A stretch of DNA of 64,000 bases from Pseudoxanthobacter soli DSM 19599 (GTDB lineage Bacteria > Pseudomonadota > Alphaproteobacteria > Rhizobiales > Segnochrobactraceae): contig NZ_FRXO01000010.1 in assembly GCF_900148505.1 (NCBI RefSeq), forward strand, positions 81,403 to 145,402. Direction: 5' to 3'. The position numbers and the translations under genes are program-made. Positions 50,082 through 59,194 of the stretch are shown one piece after another; the stretch's first letter is position 1, and each line of letters starts with the position of its first letter. Below the pieces are notes generated by a model. That model worked only from the letters and a program-made list of their open reading frames with translations. It made no database searches and was not told the DNA's origin.

Positions 50082-52399
50082 GGCTGGTTGCCGCCCTGGC
50101 GATCCTGTTGCTCGGTTCGGCGGCGGCTCTGGCCCAGAGCGGCGCAGCCGGCACGGGCACGCCTGCGCCGGCCGCGGGCGCCGCCGCCACAGCGGGAAAT
50201 TCCGGCGCGGGCCAGAACCCTGCCGCCGGCGCGACGGCTGACACCCCGGCTCAGACGGTCGACGAATCGGCTTTGCGCTATTTTGCCCAGCAGGGCGATC
50301 TCAACCGCCTGGAGGCCGAAATCCGCCGGCTGAAGGCGCTTTATCCGAACTGGCAGCCGCCGGTGGACCTGCTCGACCCGAAGGCAGGCGGCGGACCGAG
50401 CGACGTGCAGCCGGTGTGGGACCTCTACGGCGAGGGGCGCATCGCCGAGGCCCGGCGGGCGATGGGGCGCCTGCAGGCCAGCAAGCCCGGCTGGCAGCCC
50501 CCGGCCGACCTCGTCGCCGCGCTGAACGAGGCCGAAGCCCGCCAGCGGATGATCAACGCCGCCGCCAACAAGCAGTGGAACACGGTGCTGACCATCGCCG
50601 GCCAGACGCCGAGTCTTCTGGTCTGCGGCCGCGTCGACGTGCTCTGGCTGGTGGCCGATGCCTTCATCGCCACGAACAAGCCGTCGCGCGCGAGCGACGT
50701 CTATTCCTACATCCTGAAGAACTGCACCAACACCAACGAGCGCCGCGCCACCATCGACCGGGCCGTCGCCAAGCTGCCGTCGGCCATGGTGACGCCGCTG
50801 TTCGCGATGGAGCGCATCGGGCCGGACGGCAAGGGCGAGTTCTCCGGGCCGCGGCTCGATTTCATCCGCCGTCTCGTCGGCGATGCCTCCCGCGACGAAT
50901 CCGTCGTCGTGCCGGAGGAGGAACTCTCCCTGCTCGAGGCCGCGGCGCGGGAAAGCAAGTCCCCCGACGACGCCAACCTGCTCGGCTTCTATTTCACCCG
51001 CCACGGCGACACCACCCAGGCCTACGAGTGGTTCAAGGAAAGCCTTGATCGGGGCGGCGGCGCGAAGGCGGCCGAAGGCTATGTCTACGCGATGCACGCC
51101 GCGGGGCAGGACCTCAGGGCCGAACCGACGGCGTACAAGTGGCGCGACGCGTCCGACGCCAACATGGTCGCCTATATCCTGCTGGTGAGCACGCTGCTCA
51201 ATCCGCCGTCGCAGACCGGCAAGCCGCCGGAACTCATCACCGCGACGCCGGTCGATCAGGACGTCGTCAACCGGTTCGTGCCGGTGGTGATGCAGCGCCA
51301 TTCGCCGCTCGGCGCGCTCTCCCTCGGCTGGTACGCGATGAACACCCGCCAGACGGCGGCTGCCGCGGACTGGTTCCGCCAGTCTCTCGCCTGGCAACCC
51401 TCCGAAGCCGCTGCCTTCGGCCTGGGCCTTGCGTTGAATGCGCTCGGCGACACAGCCGGCCTCCAGAATGCGGTCGAGACCTGGAAGTCGCAGTTCCCCC
51501 GGCTGCCCTCGCTGCTGCAGTCGGCCCTGAACCCAGCGACCGCCGCGACTGCGGCCGAGGCAGGTAAGACATCATCCGGCCGGACCGCCGTTGCAGCGGG
51601 TGAGGCCCAGCTCGCCCCGGGCCAGGCGCGCGTTGCGTCGCCAGTTGGCACCGCGCCGGCTGCGACTGCGATCCGTGGCACCGCTCCGGCCGGCTCGGCC
51701 GTCGTCGCCACGGCTGCGGCGTCCGGCGGAGCTGTGACGCAGGTCGCCTCCGATGCCGGCGGTCCGATGGTGGCGACGTCGGCTCCCGCCGGTGGCGGCG
51801 GGCGCAGCAGCGGCGGCGTCCTGTCGCCCCGGCCGCAGATCCAGTCGCAGTCGCGGCCGTCCGGCTGCGGCGCGCTCGTCGGTCGAACCGGGCGCCTGTC
51901 CGCCTCCCAGTCCCTCACCAAGGGCTGGTGCCTGCTCGATCTCAACCGCCCGATGGAGGCCGCCGTCGCCTTCGGGGCGGCGATGGACGGCGCGCCCGGC
52001 ACGCAGACGGCCAGCGACGCGGCCTACGGCCGCTCGCTCGCCTATCTCCGGGCTGGCCTCACCGACAATGCCGCCGTCGCCGCCGCGGCCGCGCCGCAGG
52101 ACCTCTCGCGCCGCGCCGATCTCGGTGTGCAGATCCTCTCTCAGCGCGCCGTCTCGGCCTATCAGGCCGGCCGCTATGTCGATGCGATTCTCGCGATGGA
52201 GCAGCGCAACGCCATCGTGCCGGAATCGCGCGAGGATATGCTGCTGCGGGGGTGGGCCTACTACAATCTGGGAGAGGTGGCGACGGCGCGCCGCATCTTC
52301 GAAGCGGTGGATCGCGCGGCCTCAACCAAAGAAAGCCGGCGCGCGCTCGCCGTCGTGTTCGATAGACAGAGAATTCGCACGAGCGGTGGTGCAAACTAG
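50072..52399 (+). CDS. Periplasmic TPR-like protein of the cellulose operon
   Basis: A 775-residue exported protein: signal peptide LVRLVAALAILLLGSAAALA, an Ala/Pro/Gly linker, then helical pairs of TPR/Sel1 type (SALRYFAQQGDLNRLEAEIR, LLGFYFTRHGDTTQAYEWFK, AADWFRQSLAWQPSEAAAFG), an Ala-rich spacer at about 490-590, and more helical repeats to the end (YQAGRYVDAILAMEQRNAIV and AYYNLGEVATARRIFEAVDR). It resembles the TPR half of BcsC but has no C-terminal beta-barrel. Overlap with bcsZ makes it part of the same coupled operon. Likely a periplasmic scaffold for cellulose export. Confidence 0.75.
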   Translation: MLVRLVAALAILLLGSAAALAQSGAAGTGTPAPAAGAAATAGNSGAGQNPAAGATADTPAQTVDESALRYFAQQGDLNRLEAEIRRLKALYPNWQPPVDLLDPKAGGGPSDVQPVWDLYGEGRIAEARRAMGRLQASKPGWQPPADLVAALNEAEARQRMINAAANKQWNTVLTIAGQTPSLLVCGRVDVLWLVADAFIATNKPSRASDVYSYILKNCTNTNERRATIDRAVAKLPSAMVTPLFAMERIGPDGKGEFSGPRLDFIRRLVGDASRDESVVVPEEELSLLEAAARESKSPDDANLLGFYFTRHGDTTQAYEWFKESLDRGGGAKAAEGYVYAMHAAGQDLRAEPTAYKWRDASDANMVAYILLVSTLLNPPSQTGKPPELITATPVDQDVVNRFVPVVMQRHSPLGALSLGWYAMNTRQTAAAADWFRQSLAWQPSEAAAFGLGLALNALGDTAGLQNAVETWKSQFPRLPSLLQSALNPATAATAAEAGKTSSGRTAVAAGEAQLAPGQARVASPVGTAPAATAIRGTAPAGSAVVATAAASGGAVTQVASDAGGPMVATSAPAGGGGRSSGGVLSPRPQIQSQSRPSGCGALVGRTGRLSASQSLTKGWCLLDLNRPMEAAVAFGAAMDGAPGTQTASDAAYGRSLAYLRAGLTDNAAVAAAAAPQDLSRRADLGVQILSQRAVSAYQAGRYVDAILAMEQRNAIVPESREDMLLRGWAYYNLGEVATARRIFEAVDRAASTKESRRALAVVFDRQRIRTSGGAN

Positions 52400-52435
52400 A
52401 AAGAAGAGGGTCGCCTGCGGGCGGGGGACGGGTAT

Positions 52436-54250
52436 TTGTCTGAGGATGGCCATAGCGTGAACGCGGTTCCGCGCGAGCCGGCCGTGTCGGAGACCTTGGC
52501 GCATGCCCTTGCGGCATCCGCCGAGGAATATTGCCGTATGCTCGCCCGGCTCGTGGCCGACATGCTGGACGTGGACTTCGTGCTGGTCTGCCTGTCCGAC
52601 GGCGCGCATCACGAACCGGTCGCCGCCTACGGCCTCGAAGACATGGAAGCGGCAGCGTCGGCGTCTTCGGATCTGATCGGCCGGCTTTTGAACGCCTGCG
52701 GCCCGCTTGCCATCGAGGACGCCGCAACGCCGGTCGCCGGTGGCGCCTCCGGCACCGACATCGAATTGCGCGGTTTCATCGGCGGCGCGGAGGCCTTCGA
52801 CGGCAACGCCCTGAAGGTGGTGCTGTGGGCGGCGACGCGGGAATCGAGGCGGTTCTCCTCCTGGACGGTCGAGCGGATGCGGGAGTTCGTGCATCTCGCC
52901 GGTCGCATCGCCGGGCGGGGCGCTGCGGCGTCGTCAGGGACGGCCGACCTCGCGCTCGACCGCCTCACGGGACTGCCGGAGCGGCACCGGCTGGTCGCGG
53001 TACTGATGGAAGAGATCGAGCGGGCCCGTGCATCGGCGACGCGCGTCGGCCTGATGATCGCGAACCTCGATTACTTCAAGGAATTCAACGCCGTCCATGG
53101 CCAGGGACTGGGCGACAGGGTGCTGCGTACGGTGGCGGCGCGCATGACCGCCGCGGTGGGGCATCGTGGCGTCGTCGCGCGGATGGCGGGTGACGAGTTC
53201 GGCGTCGTGCTGACGGAGGTCGTCACGGCCGACGAGATGATGGCGCTCGCCGACGATCTGATCGCGGTCACCCATTCCGCGACCGGCCGGGAGGGCGTTT
53301 CCACCGCCGTCAGCATCGGGGTCGCGGTCTTTCCGGACGATGCGGTCGATTGCGCCTCGATGTTCGCCGCCGCCGACGGCGCACTGATCCGGGCGAAGGA
53401 GGCCGGTCGCGGCATCGCGCTTCGTCACGATGCCGGCCACGGCATCACCGGAGCGGGCATGATCGTGCGCGAGGCCATGCGGCAGGCGCTCGACCGCGAC
53501 GAGATCGTGGCCTACTACCAGCCGCAGGTCGCGCTCAATCCCCTGCGCATCGTCGGGTTCGAGGCGCTGGTGCGCTGGGAGCGTCAGGGCTTCGACACCG
53601 TGCTGCCCGGTGAATTCCAGGCGGCGCTGACCGACGGCATCCTCGCGCGGGCCATCTCCGACCGCATTCTCGATCAGGTCACCAGCGACATCCAGGCGTG
53701 GACGCGGGAGGGGCTCGATTTCGGCAGCGTCTCCGTCAACGCGGCTGCGGTGGAACTGCGGCGTGACCGCTACGATCTGCGGATCGCCGATCTCCTGAAG
53801 CGCAAGTCCATCGATCCCGGCCGCCTGCACGTCGAGATCACCGAAACCGCTCTGATTGGCCCGGACGGGGCGGAACTGCGCGATCTCATCAGCCGTCTGG
53901 CGCTGCTGGGCATCGAGGTCTCCCTCGACGATTTCGGCACCGGCTACGCCTCGCTGACCCATCTGCGCAAGCTCGCCGTCAGCGAGATCAAGATCGACCG
54001 CACCTTCATTCGCGATCTCGTGGGCAGCCCCGCCGACGCGGCGATCGTCAAGGCGCTGATCGATCTCGGCCGTCATCTCGGCATGCGCGTCGTGGCCGAG
54101 GGCGTCGAAAGCGTGGAAACCCATCGCTTCCTCGTCAAACTCGGCTGCGAATACGGACAGGGCTACCTGTTCGGCCGTCCCCAGCCGGCCGAGCGGACCT
54201 TGCAGATCCTCCGGGACAGGCACGCGCGCGGAGAGAAGACCGGCTGGTGA
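52436..54250 (+). CDS. GGDEF-EAL domain protein (probable c-di-GMP phosphodiesterase)
   Basis: A 604-residue soluble protein in three parts: an N-terminal GAF-like sensor (about 20-165), a GGDEF domain whose signature reads AGDEF at 251-255, and an EAL domain with the motif EAL at 376-378 (VGFEALVRWERQG), the metal and loop-6 motifs (HVEITETAL and DDFGTGYASLTHLRKL) and EGVES. All visible EAL catalytic residues are intact, so c-di-GMP hydrolysis is likely; AGDEF can be active in some cyclases, or serve as a GTP sensor. The start is a TTG at 52436 or a GTG at 52457. It lies 36 bp after the cellulose operon, whose BcsA binds c-di-GMP. Confidence 0.9.
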   Translation: MSEDGHSVNAVPREPAVSETLAHALAASAEEYCRMLARLVADMLDVDFVLVCLSDGAHHEPVAAYGLEDMEAAASASSDLIGRLLNACGPLAIEDAATPVAGGASGTDIELRGFIGGAEAFDGNALKVVLWAATRESRRFSSWTVERMREFVHLAGRIAGRGAAASSGTADLALDRLTGLPERHRLVAVLMEEIERARASATRVGLMIANLDYFKEFNAVHGQGLGDRVLRTVAARMTAAVGHRGVVARMAGDEFGVVLTEVVTADEMMALADDLIAVTHSATGREGVSTAVSIGVAVFPDDAVDCASMFAAADGALIRAKEAGRGIALRHDAGHGITGAGMIVREAMRQALDRDEIVAYYQPQVALNPLRIVGFEALVRWERQGFDTVLPGEFQAALTDGILARAISDRILDQVTSDIQAWTREGLDFGSVSVNAAAVELRRDRYDLRIADLLKRKSIDPGRLHVEITETALIGPDGAELRDLISRLALLGIEVSLDDFGTGYASLTHLRKLAVSEIKIDRTFIRDLVGSPADAAIVKALIDLGRHLGMRVVAEGVESVETHRFLVKLGCEYGQGYLFGRPQPAERTLQILRDRHARGEKTGW

Positions 54251-54266
54251 CGCCGCGTCTGCCGGC

Positions 54267-57200
54267 TCATGTGGCCGGCGTCGGCGCCGTTGCCGGCGCC
54301 GACGTGCTTTCGGCGGCGTTCGCGAAGGGATCGGCGGGCTCGGGCGTCCACGAAGCGACTTCGGCATCGACGCGGCTGCGGGTCCCGGCATCGATTCGCT
54401 GGGCCGTGGCGTCGCGGCGGCTCTTCGCCTGTTCGTCGCCGCCGGCAGCGGCGAGCGAGAACCACCTGTAGGCCTCGGCGTAGTCGACCGGCACGCCGGA
54501 GCCGCGCAGATAAAGCACGCCGAGATTGAACTGGCTGTCGACGACGCCGTGGCCCGCGGCGGCGCGGAACCAGCGTGCCGCGCCTTCGGCGTCCGGCGTC
54601 CCGCCGCTGCCGTCCGAAAGCAGCACCGCCAGATTGTGCATGGCGAGCACGTTGCCGCCGTTGGCGGCCTGAAGATAGAAGCCGCGCGCCGCGGCGGGAT
54701 CCTTCGCCACGCCGGTGCCGTGCTCGATCATGCTCGCCAGCCGGAAGGCGGCGCGGGCGTCGCCCGCGAGCGCGGAGCGGCGAAACCAGTCGGCTGCGGC
54801 GGCCGGATCGGGCGCAACGCCGCTGCCTTCCAGGAACCGCATCGCGATGTCGTAGGCGGCGAACCGGTCGCCGGAAAGCGCGGCATCGCGCAGCGAGCGC
54901 GGACCGATCGATTCGGGCAGGCCGCCCGCGCCGTCCGCCCCGGTCGAATCGGCGGGCGTCAGCGAGAACGGCGCGGCCACCGCGGGGGCTGCGGCAGAGC
55001 GCTCGGCCGGCGCCGCGACAGCGGCCGGCGCGGGTGCGGCGGTCTCAGTGCGGAGCGGCTCGGCCGGCGCGGCGCGGCCGGAATTCGCCACCATCTGCGC
55101 CGCCAGCGCCCGGATCGCCGCATCGTCGGCCTCGTCGGTCGCCGCCGTGCTCTGTGCCGGGGCGTCACGGCCGAACAGGGCAGCGATTCCCGCCGCGCCC
55201 TCGCGGCCCAGCAACGCGAGCGCGACCAGCGACACCGCAGCGACGGCAAGCACCCGCGCGCGGCCGAACCGCCGGCTCGCGGGCCGGGGGCTGTCGTCGC
55301 CGTCGCGGCCCGCGATTCCGGCCCGGGCCGCCGCGATCAGGTCGGATAGGCCATGCCGGAGGCTGTCGGCGTCCGGATCGCGCCCGGCTGCCGCACGCGG
55401 CCGGGCCCCGGCCGCACGGTCCGCCTCAAACGCCACGGTCGAAGGTGGCACAGGTGACGCGAGCGCTGCCGGTGCCACGGATTCGGCCCGCAGACCCGTA
55501 GGCTCGGACACCGGAGCGACCGGGGCCGGCCGGGTGGGCCCGGCGGCCGGCGGACGGACATGCAACGCGGCAGGGGACGGCGAAGACGCCGCCATCTCGC
55601 CGCCGAAGACCGGCATGGGCGCCGCGGCTGCGTCGGCCTCGGGATCGGACGACACCACCCGGTTGACGGCTGCCCGCGCGCGGAGGATGGCGTCGAGCGA
55701 CCGCCCGGATCGCGGTGTCGCCGAAGCGTCGCCATGCGGCGGCCGATAGGCTTCGTGCTCTGCCGGGTGGGTGGCGGCAGGGGCGGGGGCCGGGGTCTCA
55801 GGCCACCGGGCCGCTGCATCGGTCGTCGCCGGCCGGTAGGCGGGCTCCGATGCCGCCGCGAAGGCGGGCGCGATCGCAGCCGTCCGCATCGCAGGTTCGC
55901 GCACGGACCCGGTGTCCGCCGTCGGGTGGAGCGGCGAGGCCGGCGCCGACAGCCGCGCCTCGACCAGCGCGATCAGCCCCTCGAACTGCTCCGCAAGTAC
56001 CGTGGAAACCTGAACGGAAACGTCGAGGGCGACCTGTGCGGAAATCTGGTCTCCGAGCGCGGCGGCGATCCGCTCCCGATTCCGCTCGAACGCGCGGTCG
56101 ATTTCCACCTCGATTGGCCGCGCGTGCAGCGCGGCGACGCTGGAGGTGACCACGTCCATGCGCTGGGACAGTCCGTCGACCTTGTCCGCCAGCGCCAGAA
56201 CCGCAGCGTTCTCATCCTGAGGTTGCAGGGCGACATCCGCCACGGCATGCAGCGCCGTGGCGACGTCGGCGATCCGGCCGTCGAGGCGGGCGAGGTCGGC
56301 CTGCACGGGCAGCGCGTCGAGCCTTCGATTGAGGACCCGCTGCTCGCGGTGCAACCGCTCGAACTGCGCGCCGAAATCCGCATCCGCCAGCGCGTCGGCG
56401 AGCGTCGCCAACTCGTCGACCAGCCGCTCCTGCGCGGCGGAGATTTCGATGCGCGACTTCTCCGCCGTCTCCCGCTCCGCCTCGTGGCGCGCGGCGAGCG
56501 AATCGATCCGCGCGGTCAGCGGCTCCAGATCGCGGGTTTCGACGTCGCGGGTTTCGCCCTTGGCCGCTAGTCCGGCCAGTGTCTGCCTTATCTCGCCGAT
56601 ATCGCCCACAACGACGCCGAGATCGGACCGGACAGTGCGCAGATCGTCTTCCGCGTGCCGCCAGGCTCGGTCGATCTTGGCCGACAGCGCCACGAACCGC
56701 CGTTCGATGGCCGCAAGGTCGGGCTGCGGAACGACAGGCTCAGGCGCAGGTTCGGGGCGCGCAAGCGCTTCATCCGCAACGGGTTCCGCCGGAACGGCCG
56801 TGGTGTTCGCCGCGACGGGCGGACCTTCCGCGAGCGCGCGCACGCGCCGGCCGATCTCGTCGAGCGCCTCCAGCATCGCGCCCAGGTTACCGTCTCCGCC
56901 TGCATCGACGGAAGCGCCTGTGTCTGCCGTTCCGGCATCCTGCACGCGCCCGTGGACCTCGGCGGCATCGTCCCCGCTATCGACAAGGCCGCGTGTACCC
57001 TCATCTTCGGCCTTGGCGGCGTCGGCGCCTATACAGGCCGTGGCGTATGCGTCTTCGCCAGTGTCCGCTCCCCCTTCGAGGAAGGGGGAGTGTCGGGCTG
57101 CGGTCGCGTCGCCGACGGAAGACGGTGCGGCCGGCACAGTCTCAACAGCCTCATCCGGGGCGTCTTCATCGAGGCCCGCGAGATCAGTCTCCCCGAGATC

Positions 57201-58172
57201 CATCTCCCCGAGATCCATCTCCCCGAGGGCGGCCGCGACCGCGGCAAACGCGGATTCGTCGATGTCACCAGCCGTGATGTCGCCCGCCGTCGCCGGCTCG
57301 ATCCGGCCGTCGCCGGCATCGGCCGCGGACACCGCTGACGCCGCGGGCGCCGCGATGGCCGCGGACGCGTCTGCAATTTCAAATTGTATCGACTCGGCGC
57401 GCTCCCGGGCGGCATCGACGATGGCCGCCGCCGTCTCGCCGAGTTCGATCTCGTCCGGTGCCGGCTTCGGCGCCGGCTCACCGCTGGTCGGAATGGTCGT
57501 GCGGGCGGCCGGCTCTGGCAGGGAGGGGAGGGCGATGTCGTCCCATCCCGGCGGCAGGCGAAGATGCGCCGGCCTCGCGGCCGTCCTGTCGTGCCTCGGC
57601 CGGGCCGCCTGCGGAGACAATGGCGGCGCGGCCGCGTGCTTCGCCTGTTCGCGGGCAAGCGCCGCGCGCAGCAGCGCAACGGTCTCGTCGTCCGGCATCG
57701 GGGCGGGGATGGCGGAGGCGTATCCCGCGGCGCGCCGGACGGTGGACGGTGGCACGGGGCCGATCGCCGGGGCGGAACTCGCCGGCTTCGAGGCCGGCGC
57801 GCGCGTCGACGGCGCGCCCATCCGGGCCGCGCCGCCGGGCGCGGGCACATCCTCGGGCCATTGCGGCCAGGCGCCTTCGATGGCGCTGTCGATGGCATCG
57901 CGCGCCGCCGCGCGCACGCGCTGGCCGGCCGCGCTGGCGGCGGACGGCGACCCGATGGCGGGTGCGGTGCTGGACGGGAGGATGCGATGCGGCGGCGCCA
58001 TGGGATCTTCGGGGTCGAGAACGCGACGGGTACGGTGCGGTTCGGGGAAGGCTTCAGCGCCGCGCCGCTCGCCTGCGGGACGGTCCTGGCCGCGACGCCC
58101 CGGGAGATGCCGGCCCGGCTCGTCCGTCGGCTCGCTGCCTTTCGGCTGGTTGCTCGCCCCTTCGCTCCGCAT
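54267..58172 (-). CDS. Very large membrane-anchored coiled-coil protein with Sel1 repeats (PodJ-like)
   Basis: About 1300 residues. The cytoplasmic part is Ala/Pro/Glu-rich and disordered to about 400, includes a short repeat LGEMDLGEMDLGETDL near 316-331, then has coiled-coil-like helices (about 430-720). A single hydrophobic helix near 970-990 (RVLAVAAVSLVALALLG) is followed by a periplasmic domain with four Sel1 repeats at about 1100-1235 (FLEGSGVAPDPAAAADWFRR, IEHGTGVAKDPAAARGFY, FNLGVLYLRGSGVPVDYAEA). This architecture matches PodJ-like polar organisers, but the usual N-terminal motif and a peptidoglycan-binding domain are not visible. The ATG at 58172 has AGGAAAGG upstream; 58226 is an alternative. 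Convergent with the EAL gene, 16 bp apart. Confidence 0.75.
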   Translation of the reverse strand: MRSEGASNQPKGSEPTDEPGRHLPGRRGQDRPAGERRGAEAFPEPHRTRRVLDPEDPMAPPHRILPSSTAPAIGSPSAASAAGQRVRAAARDAIDSAIEGAWPQWPEDVPAPGGAARMGAPSTRAPASKPASSAPAIGPVPPSTVRRAAGYASAIPAPMPDDETVALLRAALAREQAKHAAAPPLSPQAARPRHDRTAARPAHLRLPPGWDDIALPSLPEPAARTTIPTSGEPAPKPAPDEIELGETAAAIVDAARERAESIQFEIADASAAIAAPAASAVSAADAGDGRIEPATAGDITAGDIDESAFAAVAAALGEMDLGEMDLGETDLAGLDEDAPDEAVETVPAAPSSVGDATAARHSPFLEGGADTGEDAYATACIGADAAKAEDEGTRGLVDSGDDAAEVHGRVQDAGTADTGASVDAGGDGNLGAMLEALDEIGRRVRALAEGPPVAANTTAVPAEPVADEALARPEPAPEPVVPQPDLAAIERRFVALSAKIDRAWRHAEDDLRTVRSDLGVVVGDIGEIRQTLAGLAAKGETRDVETRDLEPLTARIDSLAARHEAERETAEKSRIEISAAQERLVDELATLADALADADFGAQFERLHREQRVLNRRLDALPVQADLARLDGRIADVATALHAVADVALQPQDENAAVLALADKVDGLSQRMDVVTSSVAALHARPIEVEIDRAFERNRERIAAALGDQISAQVALDVSVQVSTVLAEQFEGLIALVEARLSAPASPLHPTADTGSVREPAMRTAAIAPAFAAASEPAYRPATTDAAARWPETPAPAPAATHPAEHEAYRPPHGDASATPRSGRSLDAILRARAAVNRVVSSDPEADAAAAPMPVFGGEMAASSPSPAALHVRPPAAGPTRPAPVAPVSEPTGLRAESVAPAALASPVPPSTVAFEADRAAGARPRAAAGRDPDADSLRHGLSDLIAAARAGIAGRDGDDSPRPASRRFGRARVLAVAAVSLVALALLGREGAAGIAALFGRDAPAQSTAATDEADDAAIRALAAQMVANSGRAAPAEPLRTETAAPAPAAVAAPAERSAAAPAVAAPFSLTPADSTGADGAGGLPESIGPRSLRDAALSGDRFAAYDIAMRFLEGSGVAPDPAAAADWFRRSALAGDARAAFRLASMIEHGTGVAKDPAAARGFYLQAANGGNVLAMHNLAVLLSDGSGGTPDAEGAARWFRAAAGHGVVDSQFNLGVLYLRGSGVPVDYAEAYRWFSLAAAGGDEQAKSRRDATAQRIDAGTRSRVDAEVASWTPEPADPFANAAESTSAPATAPTPAT

Positions 58173-58519
58173 TGCCACCTTTCCTGATGGCGCCGCTCTG
58201 GCGGAGCGCCGCGGGTCCGACGGCACGTCCGCCGCGGAGCGCCTTGGAGCCGGCTTCCGCCGCGATGCTGCCCATGATCAATGAATCGGCAAACTTGGTT
58301 AACAGAGCGTTACGAAGATCGACCGTAGTGCCAAACGCCTTGATTCGAAAAGACTCCGTCCGGATTTCCACCGGAAACGCACGGTCCGCGCCCGCGCCGG
58401 ACGGGCGTCGCCGGCCGCCAGTGGTGGAAATGACGCTTACGTTAAGGCAAGATGCCGCCGGCCGATCCCCTGCAGACCGGCCGGCGCCTTCCGGCGCTCC
58501 GCGCGCGATGGAGGCGGTG
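58173..58519. promoter_or_regulatory. Divergent promoter region with three GANTC sites and a CtrA-like box
   Basis: The shared upstream region of the PodJ-like gene and the merR gene. GANTC methylation sites lie at 58283-58287 (GAATC), 58342-58346 (GATTC) and 58352-58356 (GACTC). TTAA-N7-TTAC, one base from the full CtrA consensus, lies at 58299-58313. No gene is seen in the gap. Confidence 0.5.
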
Positions 58520-58987
58520 ATGGACGAACTCGATTTCATGGGTGACGGCGCCGCGCGCGACGAGGGCGACAGCCGCATTGCGCCCAATGCTACCTTCACC
58601 ATCGGCCAGCTCGCCCGCGAGTTCGGCGTCACGCTGCGCACCCTGCGGTTCTACGAGGATCGTGGCCTGCTCAATCCGCGGCGCGACGGGGCGACCCGAA
58701 TCTATGGTCGGCGCGACCGCGCCCGGCTCAAGCTGGTGCTGATGGGAAAGCGCGTCGGTCTCTCCCTCGCCGAGATCAGCGAGATGGTCGATCTCTACGA
58801 TCTTCGCGATGGCCAGCTCGGGCAGATGCGCGCGGCCGTCGAGCGGTTCAACGCCCAGATCGAGATGCTGGAGCGCCAGAAGCAGGATATCGAGCAGGCG
58901 ATCGACGACCTCAGACGAACGGTGTCGCTGGTTTCCGGCATGCTTCGCGAGCGCGAGACGCGGGACGACGACAAGCCGGCGGAATAA
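58520..58987 (+). CDS. MerR family transcriptional regulator (LiuR-like)
   Basis: A 155-residue regulator with the winged-helix N-terminal domain FTIGQLAREFGVTLRTLRFY and EDRGLLNPRRDGATRIY, followed by a long dimerisation coiled coil (QMRAAVERFNAQIEMLERQK). There are no C-terminal cysteines, so it is not a metal sensor. It resembles the alphaproteobacterial LiuR group that controls branched-chain acyl-CoA catabolism, but no such genes are adjacent, so the target is open. GGAGG lies five bases before the ATG at 58520; an ATG at 58508 is less well placed. Confidence 0.85.
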   Translation: MDELDFMGDGAARDEGDSRIAPNATFTIGQLAREFGVTLRTLRFYEDRGLLNPRRDGATRIYGRRDRARLKLVLMGKRVGLSLAEISEMVDLYDLRDGQLGQMRAAVERFNAQIEMLERQKQDIEQAIDDLRRTVSLVSGMLRERETRDDDKPAE

Positions 58988-59194
58988 GGGACATGCGGCG
59001 TTTGCCAAAGATCGCTATTCCTGCCTTGCCGACGCCTCAAGTGCGGTTTCTGATCGCGCCCCAAATCTGGCCGCAGATAGAATACCGTGCCGCATAAGTT
59101 CAGCGCGGCACATGCTTAGCGCGGCATATGCGGATCCGCGCGGGCTCATGTGGCGCGTGGCCTGCACTGACGCCGAGTGACGAAGAGGGATCAC

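Noticed and set aside
53561..53569. Degenerate EAL domain to match the altered GGDEF
   Set aside because: The EAL triplet, the DDFGTGYAS loop and the EGVES motif are all present, so loss of phosphodiesterase function is not supported.
57180..57230. CRISPR-like short repeat array
   Set aside because: Units are 15 nt, directly adjacent without spacers, in frame, and translate to LGEMD repeats inside a coding sequence.
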